Below are positions 5,682-13,779 of a stretch of DNA of 18,191 nt, one piece after another; the first letter of the stretch is position 1, and each line of letters starts with the position of its first letter. Source of the stretch: Pelethousia sp034933245 (GTDB lineage Bacteria > Bacillota > Clostridia > Christensenellales > CAG-138); assembly GCA_034933245.1 (NCBI GenBank), contig JAYFNX010000001.1:1-18191 (forward strand). Reading direction: 5' to 3'. A program made the position numbers and the translations under genes. Below the pieces are notes generated by a model, which did not search any database, was not told the DNA's origin, and saw only the letters and a program-made list of their open reading frames with translations.

Positions 5682-8237
5682 ATGGCAACCTTCACCGTAA
5701 ACGGTCAAACCGTGACCGTAGAAAAGAACCAAAAACTGATGCGCTACCTGCGGGATACCCTCTGCCTTACCTCCGTAAAGGACGGCTGTAGCGAGGGCGC
5801 CTGCGGAACCTGTACCATTCTAATCGACGGCAAGGCGGTCAAATGCTGCGTGCAGCAGACCGACCGCATGGAAGGAAAAACCATTCTTACGGTGGAGGGC
5901 CTCTCGGATTTTGAGAAGGAAGCCTACACTTATGCTTTTGGCGAGGCCGGAGCCGTGCAGTGCGGCTTCTGCATCCCGGGCATGGTTATGTGCGCCAAGG
6001 CGCTGCTGGATCAAAACCCCGCCCCCACGAAGCAAGAAATCGCCCATGCGCTGCGGAACAACATCTGCCGCTGCACGGGTTATGTAAAGATCATCCGCGC
6101 CGTGCAGATGACGGCGGAAATTCTCAGCGCCGGCAAAATACCCGAAACGCCTGAAAATTGGAAAGTGGGCGGCCGGGTGCACAGGCTGGATGTACGGGAA
6201 AAGGTGCTGGGTTATGGTGAATATACGGATGATGTTTATATGGAAGGGATGCTCCACGCAAGCGCCGTTCGTTCCGCTTATCCAAGGGCCCGTGTCCTAG
6301 CCATCCATACGGAAGCCGCCAAGGCCCTGCCGGGCGTGGCCGGGGTATTTACCGCCGCGGATATTCCGGGTCTGGTGAAAGTAGGCCATCTTAAGCGGGA
6401 TTGGTTTGCCCTGATCCCCGTGGGCGAATGCACCCATTACCTGGGGGACGCCATCTGCCTGGTAGCCGCCGAAACGCCGGAGATTCTGGAGCAGGCCAAG
6501 GCCTTGGTGGATGTGGAATATGAGATCCTAGAGCCCATCCGCAATCCCGCGGAATCCATGGCAGAGGGCGCGCCCAAGCTGCATCCCGATGGAAACCTGC
6601 TGGCCCATAAGCACGTGAGCCGGGGCGATGCCATGGGAGCCATTGCCGCTTCCAAGCATGTGGTGCACGGTATCTTCCATACGCCCTTTACGGAGCACGC
6701 CTTCCTGGAGCCCGAATGCGCCGTAGCCTTTCCCAAGGGGGACGGCATTCTGGTCTATTCCTCGGACCAGAGCACGTACGATACTCAGCACGAAACCGCG
6801 CCCATGCTGGCCTTGAGCAAGGAGCAGGTTATGGTGGAAAACAAGCTGGTGGGCGGCGGCTTCGGCGGCAAGGAAGATGTGACGGTTCAGCATCACGCTG
6901 CCCTTTGCGCCCTGCTTACGGGAAAACCCGTGAAATGCAAGCTGACCCGGCCGGAGAGCATCTTGATCCACCCCAAACGGCACCCCATGGATATGGAATT
7001 TACCTTGGGTTGCGATGAAAACGGCATAATCCAGGGCGTAAAGGCAAAGGTCGTGGCCGATACGGGGGCCTATGCCAGCCTGGGCGGCCCTGTGCTGGAG
7101 CGCGCCTGCACCCATGCAGCCGGGCCTTATAACTATCAGAATTTTGAGATTGACGGCTATGCCTGGTATACCAACAACCCGCCTGCCGGTGCTTTCCGGG
7201 GCTTTGGCGTAACCCAAACCTGCTTTGCCATCGAAAGCCTTCTCAACCAGGCAGCGGAAAAGGTCGGCATTTCCGGCTGGGAAATCCGCTACCGCAACGC
7301 CATCCGCCCTGGGCAAACCCTGCCTAACGGACAGATCGTGGATGCATCCACCGGCCTTGCGGAAACCTTGGAAGCCGTAAAAGAGCAATATGAAAGCGCG
7401 AAATATGCCGGAATTGCCTGCGCCATGAAAAACGCAGGCGTGGGCGTGGGGATTCCGGACACGGGGAGGGTTCGTCTGCTCATCCGTAACGGTAAAGTGG
7501 AAATCCACAGCGGTGCAAGTTGTATCGGCCAGGGTCTGGGTACCGTTCTTATTCAGATCGTAGTAGAGTCCACCGGTCTTCCCCGGGAGCAAGTGGAATA
7601 CCTCCAGGCCAATACCTTTAACGCCCCGGATTCCGGCACCACCTCCGGCTCCCGCCAAACCCTTATTACGGGCGAAGCCGCCCGGCGCGCCTGCCTGCTC
7701 TTCAACGATGCCCGCCATGGCCGTACGCTGGAAGAAATGGACGGCGAAGAATACTACGGCCATTACCTTGCGCGGACGGATCCCCTGGGCAGCAATAAGC
7801 CAAACCCCGTAAGCCATGTGGCCTATGGATATGCCACCCAGGTGGCCATCCTGGGAGAAGATGGTAAGATCGAGAAATTTCTTGCCGCCCATGATGTGGG
7901 TAAGGCTGTGAATCCCACCTCCGTGGAGGGGCAGATCGAAGGCGGCGTCGTCATGAGCATGGGTTATGCCCTTACGGAAAGCTATCCCGTGGTGGATTGC
8001 AAGCCAACAGCAAAATATGGTACACTTGGATTGTTCAAGGCCGATATGATCCCCGAAATTCAGTCCATCATCGTGGAAAAGCCGGGGCTCAAACTGGCTT
8101 ATGGGGCCATCGGGCTGGGCGAAATCACCTCTATCCCCACGGCTCCCGCCATTGCAGACGCCTACCATACGTTCGACGGCAAGTGGCAATATACGTTACC
8201 GCTGGAAGGCACCCCCTATTCCCGCAAGAAAAAGTGA
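5682..8237 (+). CDS. xdhD: Selenium-dependent xanthine dehydrogenase-type molybdenum hydroxylase (XdhD-like)
   Basis: An 851-residue xanthine oxidase-family protein that fuses the two [2Fe-2S] domains to the molybdopterin subunit and has no FAD domain. Plant-type ferredoxin cysteines are C36, C41, C44 and C56 (GCSEGACGTC). The helical 2Fe-2S domain shows C94/C97 (QCGFCIPGM) and C129/C131 (NICRCTGYV). The molybdopterin part begins near 165 (VLGYGEYTDD) and carries GGGFGGKEDV, GAFRGFG, SGTTSGSRQT and the late GLGEITSIPTAP segment, where the catalytic Glu is expected. AGGA precedes the ATG by 7 bases. The family is associated with a labile selenium ligand on Mo, not selenocysteine, and hydroxylates purines such as hypoxanthine/xanthine. 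The usual FAD partner gene (ygfM) is missing here, so electrons may pass to YgfK or to a distant subunit. deoC follows by 8 bases. Confidence 0.92.
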   Translation: MATFTVNGQTVTVEKNQKLMRYLRDTLCLTSVKDGCSEGACGTCTILIDGKAVKCCVQQTDRMEGKTILTVEGLSDFEKEAYTYAFGEAGAVQCGFCIPGMVMCAKALLDQNPAPTKQEIAHALRNNICRCTGYVKIIRAVQMTAEILSAGKIPETPENWKVGGRVHRLDVREKVLGYGEYTDDVYMEGMLHASAVRSAYPRARVLAIHTEAAKALPGVAGVFTAADIPGLVKVGHLKRDWFALIPVGECTHYLGDAICLVAAETPEILEQAKALVDVEYEILEPIRNPAESMAEGAPKLHPDGNLLAHKHVSRGDAMGAIAASKHVVHGIFHTPFTEHAFLEPECAVAFPKGDGILVYSSDQSTYDTQHETAPMLALSKEQVMVENKLVGGGFGGKEDVTVQHHAALCALLTGKPVKCKLTRPESILIHPKRHPMDMEFTLGCDENGIIQGVKAKVVADTGAYASLGGPVLERACTHAAGPYNYQNFEIDGYAWYTNNPPAGAFRGFGVTQTCFAIESLLNQAAEKVGISGWEIRYRNAIRPGQTLPNGQIVDASTGLAETLEAVKEQYESAKYAGIACAMKNAGVGVGIPDTGRVRLLIRNGKVEIHSGASCIGQGLGTVLIQIVVESTGLPREQVEYLQANTFNAPDSGTTSGSRQTLITGEAARRACLLFNDARHGRTLEEMDGEEYYGHYLARTDPLGSNKPNPVSHVAYGYATQVAILGEDGKIEKFLAAHDVGKAVNPTSVEGQIEGGVVMSMGYALTESYPVVDCKPTAKYGTLGLFKADMIPEIQSIIVEKPGLKLAYGAIGLGEITSIPTAPAIADAYHTFDGKWQYTLPLEGTPYSRKKK

Positions 8238-8245
8238 GGAACCTT

Positions 8246-8890
8246 ATGCAAGATTTAAATCGCTACATTGATCACACCTTATTAAAGGCCGAAGCGACTC
8301 CCGTACAGATCGAAAAGCTTTGTTCGGAAGCCTTGGCGTACCATTTCGCCAGCATTTGCGTCAATACCTGTTATGTGCCGCTTTGCGCCCATCTGCTCAA
8401 GGGGAGCGATGTGGCGGTATGCTGTGTGGTCGGCTTTCCGCTGGGGGCAATGCTCATCGATGCCAAGGCCGCCGAAACCCGCCTGGCTGTAGCCGCCGGC
8501 GCGCAGGAGGTAGATATGGTCATCAACGTGGGCATGGCCAAGGCAGGGGATTGGGCTTACGTCCAATCGGATATTCGGGCCGTGGTGGAAGCTGCCGGCA
8601 CCGCCCATGTGAAGGTCATTTTAGAATGCTGCCTTCTCACGGATGCGGAAAAGGAGCGAGCCTGCGCCTGCGCAAAGGCCGCCGGCGCTGCTTTTGTAAA
8701 AACCAGCACCGGCTTTTCCACGGGTGGCGCTACCATCCAGGATGTGGCCCTTATGCGTCGCTGTGTGGGCCCGGAAATGGGCGTAAAGGCAGCTGGCGGC
8801 GTCCGCACGAAGGAGGATGCCCTGGCCATGATTCAAGCGGGGGCAACCAGGTTGGGCGCTTCCGCCGGAATTGCCATCGTAACGGGTTAA
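8246..8890 (+). CDS. deoC: Deoxyribose-phosphate aldolase
   Basis: A 214-residue class I aldolase that splits 2-deoxyribose-5-phosphate into glyceraldehyde-3-phosphate and acetaldehyde. The ATG at 8246 is chosen because it begins MQDLNRYIDHTLLKAEAT, the conserved family N-terminus, and GAGGA overlapping the xdhD stop serves as ribosome binding site. The Schiff-base lysine is K152 in AFVKTSTGFSTGGAT and the second active-site lysine is K181 in GVKAAGGVRT; VDMVINVG is also present. It is close in length to Bacillus-type DeoC and shorter than the E. coli enzyme. As the last gene of the purine operon it would let the cell use the sugar of deoxynucleosides while the upstream enzymes degrade the base. 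A strong terminator follows. Confidence 0.96.
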   Translation: MQDLNRYIDHTLLKAEATPVQIEKLCSEALAYHFASICVNTCYVPLCAHLLKGSDVAVCCVVGFPLGAMLIDAKAAETRLAVAAGAQEVDMVINVGMAKAGDWAYVQSDIRAVVEAAGTAHVKVILECCLLTDAEKERACACAKAAGAAFVKTSTGFSTGGATIQDVALMRRCVGPEMGVKAAGGVRTKEDALAMIQAGATRLGASAGIAIVTG

Positions 8891-8910
8891 GGTTGATTCG
8901 TACAAATGAA

Positions 8911-8949
8911 AAGATCCGGCGCAAAATTTGCGCCGGATCTTTATTTTTA
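8911..8949. terminator. Strong hairpin terminator between convergent deoC and ABC permease genes
   Basis: AAGATCCGGCGCAAA (8911-8925) and TTTGCGCCGGATCTT (8927-8941) are perfect reverse complements. On the plus strand a T-rich run (TTTATTTTTAT) follows, so it ends the deoC operon. On the minus strand the permease stop is at 8956-8954 and the hairpin comes next, with a weaker T-tract, so it probably works both ways. Confidence 0.9.
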
Positions 8950-8953
8950 TGGT

Positions 8954-10243
8954 TCATTCGCTTCGTATAGCCGTAAGCGGGCTGAGCCGCATGGCCCTAA
9001 TGGCCGGGTAAAGGCCCGATATCATGGCCACCATAATGGAAAAAGCCAGGGAACCGATGGCCAGATAGGCCGGGATAATGCTCTTGAAGCCGCTTTGCCC
9101 CACAAACATGTTGATCACGGCGGAGAGGCCGAAGCTGAGGCAAATGCCCAAAGCCCCGCCAAAGAGGCCGATGAAGGCCGCTTCGCTCAGGAACATGCCC
9201 GCAATGTTGCTCATGCGGCACCCCAGTACCTTGATGATGCCGATTTCCCGCGTCCGCTCGTAGATGCTCATCATCATGGTGTTCATGATGCCGATGGCGG
9301 CCACCAACAGGGAAACCCCACCGATGGCGCCCAGCAGATATTGAATCTGCTGCATCTGCTTTTCCGCCTGCTCCACAGCATCCTGCAGGCTGCTGGTGCC
9401 AAAGCCCATTTCGTCTATGGCGTCCTTCACCGGGGCTACCGCTTCGGTGCTTTCGCACTTAACCGATACCTGCTGGTATACGGAGGTATCCAGATTCATC
9501 CCCGGATTCTCCTTGGCCAGCCGCTTAAGGGCTTCCAAATCCATCAGGCAATACCAGGAAAATTCGTTGGTATTGGGCGAAACCATGCCCACCGGCGTAA
9601 TGCGGTATATCTTGCCGGGCTGGTAGCTCGGGTCCATCCCCGGGTCAGGTTGCGCGCTGCCATAATCAAAGGTAAGCTGAAACCGGGCATCCATGGTAAT
9701 CTTGGGGTTGCCGTCTTTATCCACCGCCTGCTTGCCCGTATTGGGATCCCGGAACCAATTGAGCACATCCTGGCTCAGGACGATCTCGTAGGTGTTGCCC
9801 CCCCGCTTATATTCCGGATAGCGGCCTTCGGCAAGATCAATGCCAAAAAGGGGCGCCACCTCCGCGTCGATTCCCATAATGGAGCAGTCGCTTACCCATT
9901 TGCCGCTTTTGAGCATGCCCCAGGTGGTAATCTGCGGCATCACCGCCACAACGCCCGGGATACTTTTGAAGGTTTCCACGCTTTTTTTATCCAGCTTCTT
10001 TTCCGTGCTGCTACCGCCCCCTGCCTCATTCTCCACATAGCGCCAGGAACTGACGGTAATATTCGTAAGGCTGCCCATGCTGGCATAGCTCTCCACGATG
10101 GAGGCGCGTATGCCGATGCCCAAGCTCATCATCACCACAATGGAGCTCGTGCCGATTACCATGCCCAGCACGGTTAAGAATGCCCGCAGCTTCCGGCGCC
10201 ATAGGTTCATGAACGCCGTGTGGAGCATATCCGAGAGCTTCAT
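8954..10243 (-). CDS. MacB/FtsX-type ABC transporter permease
   Basis: A 429-residue permease of the MacB/LolC type. The start is ATG 10243-10241 (MKLSDMLHTAFMNLWRRKLR), preceded by GGAGG, with ATGA overlap with the upstream gene; longer readings lack a better site. One membrane segment at about 19-45 (FLTVLGMVIGTSSIVVMMSL) is followed by a large extracytoplasmic MacB-core domain of about 250 residues. Three C-terminal FtsX segments lie between about 303 and 420 (GGVSLLVAAIGIMNTMMMSI, ERTREIGIIKVLGCR). This family moves no substrate through a classical channel; it transmits force to extracytoplasmic partners or exports peptides, lipoproteins or macrolides. The ATPase and a secreted partner are the other operon genes. 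The specific cargo is unknown. Confidence 0.9.
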   Translation of the reverse strand: MKLSDMLHTAFMNLWRRKLRAFLTVLGMVIGTSSIVVMMSLGIGIRASIVESYASMGSLTNITVSSWRYVENEAGGGSSTEKKLDKKSVETFKSIPGVVAVMPQITTWGMLKSGKWVSDCSIMGIDAEVAPLFGIDLAEGRYPEYKRGGNTYEIVLSQDVLNWFRDPNTGKQAVDKDGNPKITMDARFQLTFDYGSAQPDPGMDPSYQPGKIYRITPVGMVSPNTNEFSWYCLMDLEALKRLAKENPGMNLDTSVYQQVSVKCESTEAVAPVKDAIDEMGFGTSSLQDAVEQAEKQMQQIQYLLGAIGGVSLLVAAIGIMNTMMMSIYERTREIGIIKVLGCRMSNIAGMFLSEAAFIGLFGGALGICLSFGLSAVINMFVGQSGFKSIIPAYLAIGSLAFSIMVAMISGLYPAIRAMRLSPLTAIRSE

Positions 10244-12021
10244 ACATCCTCCAAAGACCGTGCCCGTTTTTTCCGGTAAAGCATAATGCCACCCACAGAT
10301 AAACCGCCCGCGGCAAGGATGCAGAGCACCCAGCCCCACCAGGGCATACCGCCCTCTTCCACCCCGGGGCCGTAGACTTCAATGCCGCCTTCCATGCCAT
10401 CCATCCCTTCCATGCCCTCCATGGAAGGATCGACCATGCTGACTTCCTCGTTTACCGTAAGGGTGAAAGGCAGGCGTTCCTCGTTAGGCTCGCCGTATAC
10501 ATCCTCATACGTGATGACAACCGTGCCCGCAATCTCCCCCGCCACCGAGGGGATGATGGAAAAATCCGCGGCCATGGTGCTGCCGCTGCCGATATTGCCC
10601 CCAAAGTAACTTTCCTCCATCGCCAGGCCTTCGCCCTCTACATCCACCATGCAATTATAGATAGAGGATTTACCCATATTATAAAGCTTCACGTACATGC
10701 CGCAGCTCTGGCCCACCCAGGCTTCGGAATCGTAAATGGTGGGGTCGTCGCACTTGATGCGGATCTTCTGCAAAATGGGGATGGCGATGGTTTCCGCCGC
10801 GGTGTAGGCCGCGTTGTTGGACGCCCCCTCATAGCCGAAATCCAGCCCCAGGGTATAGGCTTTGGCCTCCGTATCCGGGGCCGTTTGCAGCGAAATGGTT
10901 TCCGTTTTGCTTTCGCCCTTGCTGATCTTGGAAATATAGATGGCGTTGCTGCCGCCGCTGGCCGGAACCAGCTTGGCGACCTCCGCCGTATCCTTAAAGC
11001 GGATCTGGAGGTTCTGAATCGCCTCCGAAGCCGAGGTATTTTTGATGGTGATGGTTACCTTAAAGGTCTCCCCCGCGTAAATCTTATCCGAGCTGATTTT
11101 ATAGCTCTCCACAATCAGCTTGGGGGTGGAGCCGCCCGCGTCGCTGGCGGTGGGCGCAAGGCCCTTCTCCACGTTTACAAACAGGCTTACGGTGCTGGTC
11201 TCCAGGGTGCCGCCGTTGCCCCAGGCGTCCGCGCCCACCCGGTAGCTAAGGCTGAAATCCACCTGTTTCACACCCGTGGTTGCCTTTTTGCTCAGGCGTA
11301 AATTATATTGAAATTCGATGATGTCCCCCACGGCCACGCTATTCGGATAGGAAAGCATATAATCCACGGCCTCGATATCAAAGGGGTATTTTTCGATATC
11401 ATTGGAAAGCACCGGCGCAATCTTCACATCGTATACGCTGCTGCGATAGCACTTGAGGGGCACCCGAATGGAGATCGTCTCGCCATAATCCCCCGCGGGC
11501 GCGGGCACCACCTGTCCATAACGGTCCACCGGGCTGATGCGCAGCTTGGCTTCCTTATCTTCTGGCGTAGGAGTGGGGGAACTAGTTGTCTCGGCCGCCT
11601 GTTTTTTAATTGTATAAGAATCATAATCCTCTGCTGCTTGCCCACCGCCAAAACCGAAGGTGAGAAGTTCCCCATTGGTGGCACTATATGTATTAGGTTG
11701 TACATTATTCTTAATAATACCTGTTGCGGATGCCCATCCCCCTCCACTGGGAATCGAAATATAACTTTTTGTATCGTCACAAACTAGGCTAACATTGGCT
11801 AAGATGCTTCCACTCCCTGGGCTGATAGCTTGAAGCTGTATTTCTCCGCCTGTCGTATTGGATATAAAAAAGTTCATACTTACGTTGCCACTCACTTCTG
11901 TGAAAGAAGCGGGCGCAATACTCACACTCGGGTTATCATTCGCCGCCCTCGCTACGCTCATCATGCCCATGGAAAGGGTGAGGGCTAATAATAGCGCCAG
12001 GGCGCGGTTGCTCTGTTTCAT
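10240..12021 (-). CDS. Secreted, C-terminally anchored protein with CARDB/S-layer-like beta domains, ABC-transporter partner
   Basis: A 593-residue protein with a signal peptide (MKQSNRALALLLALTLSMGM, then SVARA-ANDN cleavage near 26). A Ser/Thr/Pro linker near 145-157 (TTSSPTPTPEDK) separates an N-terminal domain from repeated beta-sandwich modules. The later ones read like CARDB domains (YAGETFKVTITIKNTSASEA, YVKLYNMGKSSIYNCMVDVE). A Met/Glu/Gly stretch (MEGMEGMDGMEGG) precedes one C-terminal membrane helix (WWGWVLCILAAGGLSVGGIM) and a basic tail. It lies between the ATPase gene (21 bases away) and the permease gene (4-base ATGA overlap), so it is very likely made with the transporter and may take the place of a MacA-like adaptor. 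The segment from about 11581 to 11940 has lower GC than the rest. No enzymatic motif is seen. Confidence 0.8.
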   Translation of the reverse strand: MKQSNRALALLLALTLSMGMMSVARAANDNPSVSIAPASFTEVSGNVSMNFFISNTTGGEIQLQAISPGSGSILANVSLVCDDTKSYISIPSGGGWASATGIIKNNVQPNTYSATNGELLTFGFGGGQAAEDYDSYTIKKQAAETTSSPTPTPEDKEAKLRISPVDRYGQVVPAPAGDYGETISIRVPLKCYRSSVYDVKIAPVLSNDIEKYPFDIEAVDYMLSYPNSVAVGDIIEFQYNLRLSKKATTGVKQVDFSLSYRVGADAWGNGGTLETSTVSLFVNVEKGLAPTASDAGGSTPKLIVESYKISSDKIYAGETFKVTITIKNTSASEAIQNLQIRFKDTAEVAKLVPASGGSNAIYISKISKGESKTETISLQTAPDTEAKAYTLGLDFGYEGASNNAAYTAAETIAIPILQKIRIKCDDPTIYDSEAWVGQSCGMYVKLYNMGKSSIYNCMVDVEGEGLAMEESYFGGNIGSGSTMAADFSIIPSVAGEIAGTVVITYEDVYGEPNEERLPFTLTVNEEVSMVDPSMEGMEGMDGMEGGIEVYGPGVEEGGMPWWGWVLCILAAGGLSVGGIMLYRKKRARSLEDV

Positions 12022-12042
12022 ATCGGTTCCCCCTGTAAAAAC

Positions 12043-12744
12043 TTATGCTTTCGTATTATATCGGATGTCCGTAATCCGGCCGTCCAGGATGTTGATTACT
12101 TTGTCCGCAAAGGCGGCCATATTCGGATCGTGGGTGACCATGATGAGGGTTTTCCCTTTGGCCCGCACGGTATCGCAAATGGAATGCATCACATCGTCGC
12201 TGGTGGTGGAATCCAGATTGCCCGTAGGCTCATCCGCAAAAATAATGTCCGGGTCCGTCACCAGGGCCCGGGCAATGCCCACCCGCTGCTGCTGGCCGCC
12301 GCTCATCTGGGAGGGTTTGTGGCGCATATGGCTTTCCAGCCCTACCGTCTTGAGCGCCTCCTTGGCCCGGCGTGTCCGTTCAGCCGCGGGTATGCCGCGA
12401 AAGGAGAGGGGAAACGCCACGTTTTCCAGCGCGGTATAATAGGGCATGAGGTTGAAGGATTGAAAAATAAACCCCACGTACTTTTGCCGGAACACGATGA
12501 GTTCGCTTTGAGTCATGCGCTCCAGGTGTTTGTTGCTGATGATGATCTCGCCGCTGGTGGCGGGCTCCAGCCCGGCCAGCAGGTTAAGCAAGGTGCTCTT
12601 CCCGCTGCCGCTGCGGCCGATGATGCAGCAAAGCTCCCCGGGCACTATGGTAAGATCCACCCCGCGGAGGGCATGCACATCCACGCTCCCCACGCGATAG
12701 ATCTTCTTGACGTTTCGCACGTCAATGATGGGTTTTTGCTCCAT
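12043..12744 (-). CDS. MacB/LolD-type ABC transporter ATPase
   Basis: A 233-residue ABC ATPase, first gene of the export operon. The start at ATG 12744-12742 (MEQKPIIDVRNVKKIYRVGS) has GGAGG 5 bases upstream; an ATG at 12771 in frame is also possible, but the shorter form matches family N-termini better. Present are Walker A (GRSGSGKST), the Q-loop (FIFQSFNLMPYYTA), the signature (MSGGQQQRVGIARAL), Walker B (IIFADEPTGNLDS) and the switch histidine (VTHDPN). NLDS and length fit the LolD/MacB/FtsE class, which powers FtsX-fold permeases. All catalytic elements are intact, so it should hydrolyse ATP at the inner face of the membrane with the permease encoded two genes downstream. Confidence 0.95.
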   Translation of the reverse strand: MEQKPIIDVRNVKKIYRVGSVDVHALRGVDLTIVPGELCCIIGRSGSGKSTLLNLLAGLEPATSGEIIISNKHLERMTQSELIVFRQKYVGFIFQSFNLMPYYTALENVAFPLSFRGIPAAERTRRAKEALKTVGLESHMRHKPSQMSGGQQQRVGIARALVTDPDIIFADEPTGNLDSTTSDDVMHSICDTVRAKGKTLIMVTHDPNMAAFADKVINILDGRITDIRYNTKA

Positions 12745-12786
12745 CCTTTCCTCCCATGCTAAATTTTGCATCGCTCTTCATCCTCC

Positions 12787-12815
12787 AGTGTACAACTGCC
12801 ACCGACAATTCACAA
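12787..12815 (-). promoter_or_regulatory. Possible promoter of the ABC export operon
   Basis: On the minus strand, TTGTGA (12815-12810) and TACACT (12792-12787) are separated by 17 bases. This puts the transcript start near 12780, about 36 bases before the ATPase ATG. Both hexamers differ from consensus, so this is tentative. The ppx terminator lies just upstream, which means the operon needs a promoter of its own in this gap. Confidence 0.35.
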
Positions 12816-12840
12816 ATGAATAATTGGTAAATAATCATCC

Positions 12841-12866
12841 AAAAAAGGCGGCCTTCCGCCGCCTTT
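12841..12866 (-). terminator. Intrinsic terminator after ppx
   Basis: On the minus strand AAAGGCGGC (12866-12858) pairs perfectly with GCCGCCTTT (12852-12844) around a 5-base loop, and the T run reaches 12841. It lies 22 bases past the ppx stop and separates the divIC-ppx unit from the ABC operon. Confidence 0.85.
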
Positions 12867-12888
12867 CGCATCAGATTTTTCGGTGTTG

Positions 12889-13752
12889 CTACCGGCCCAG
12901 CCTTTCAAGCAAATATCCTTCCATCCCATCCCGGTTGGAAACAGCCAGCTCGCCCACACCGGCGTGCGCCATCACAAAAACCAAAATGAGAGCCCCGGGC
13001 AGAATGGTTTCCTCCCGGCCTGCCAGCAGAGGCTGCGCATGGCGGCCCGCGTCTCCCAGGCTGTAGAGCCATTCCACCAGCTCGTCCAACGCCGTGTGGC
13101 AGATGCGCATGCAGCAAGCCTTCTCCGGATCAAAGGTTTTCTGGCCCATCATCAGCGCGGCAATGGTCAGGATCGTTCCGCCGAGGCCGGTATACGCCTC
13201 GCTTCTTTGCGGAGGGAAGTGCAGCACTTCCTTACAGCGGGCAAAAACGGCGCGCTTCATTTCATTTAATGAGTGGGCGGCCATGCATAGCTCACGGGCG
13301 CGCACGCAGCCGATGGGGGCGCTGTGCACAAAATCCCCCAGAAGGATCTGGGTGCTGCCTCCGCCGATATCGAGAATGCCGCCCGCGCCCCCCGTTGCCC
13401 CGAGCTGCGCCAAACGGGCTTCCTCCTCCCCGCTGAGAACCGTTACCTCCATCCCCAGGGCTTCCGCCCGCCTGCAAAACGCCTCCCGGTTGGCGCTATC
13501 CCGCACGGCGCTGGTGGCGTAAGCATAAATGGGCAAACCCCGCCCATGCGCATCCAAAGCAAAGGCCTCCATGGCCCAAAGGGAGCGCATCATGGGCACT
13601 TCGGCCAGCCGGCCTTTCTCTTCCAGGCCTTCGGCCAGCCTCGTGGTGCGCAATTGTTTGGGCTCCATGCTGGCTCTCCCGGCCTCGTCTATCCTGCCAC
13701 AGGCATAGCGGATGGAGTTGCTGCCAATATCCATGATGGCTGCCTGTTTCAA
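12889..13752 (-). CDS. Ppx/GppA family phosphatase (exopolyphosphatase or pppGpp phosphohydrolase)
   Basis: A 287-residue single-module ASKHA-fold protein. I place the start at TTG 13752-13750 because AGGAGG lies 9 bases upstream and the product then begins MKQAAIMDIGSNSIRYACG, the normal family N-terminus; an ATG at 13833 would add 27 unconserved residues that span a hairpin. Family motifs are DIGSNSIRY (phosphate 1), ATSAVRDSANR, LSGEEEARL, ILDIGGGSTQILL (phosphate 2) and GLGGTI. It lacks the extra C-terminal domains of E. coli Ppx, as is common in Clostridia. It hydrolyses inorganic polyphosphate or the guanosine pentaphosphate alarmone; sequence does not decide which. It follows divIC by about 100 bases. 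Confidence 0.88.
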   Translation of the reverse strand: MKQAAIMDIGSNSIRYACGRIDEAGRASMEPKQLRTTRLAEGLEEKGRLAEVPMMRSLWAMEAFALDAHGRGLPIYAYATSAVRDSANREAFCRRAEALGMEVTVLSGEEEARLAQLGATGGAGGILDIGGGSTQILLGDFVHSAPIGCVRARELCMAAHSLNEMKRAVFARCKEVLHFPPQRSEAYTGLGGTILTIAALMMGQKTFDPEKACCMRICHTALDELVEWLYSLGDAGRHAQPLLAGREETILPGALILVFVMAHAGVGELAVSNRDGMEGYLLERLGR

Positions 13753-13779
13753 TATATTTGCCCTCCTAAATATGATTTT

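Noticed and set aside
6528..8189. A 553-codon open frame on the minus strand opposite xdhD
   Set aside because: It is a mirror reading of a gene with intact Fe-S and molybdopterin motifs. No domain or start signal supports it.
5682..8237. Selenocysteine (in-frame TGA with SECIS) in the XdhD-like gene
   Set aside because: No in-frame TGA interrupts the gene. Selenium in this family is a labile Mo ligand, so the hairpin at 5603-5631 is not taken as a SECIS element.
7997..8245. A longer start for deoC, inside xdhD
   Set aside because: The extra 83 residues read out of frame through xdhD and are not conserved in DeoC. ATG 8246 has a ribosome binding site and gives the standard N-terminus.
8906..10177. 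A 423-codon plus-strand open frame opposite the ABC permease
   Set aside because: It begins inside the deoC terminator hairpin and runs antisense to a clear MacB/FtsX permease. Its product is His/Ala/Gly-rich and has no recognisable fold.
12704..12780. A 19-20 codon leader peptide before the ABC ATPase (ATG after GGAGG near 12777)
   Set aside because: It overlaps the ATPase start, has no regulatory codon pattern, and the GGAGG it uses could equally serve the in-frame ATG at 12771.
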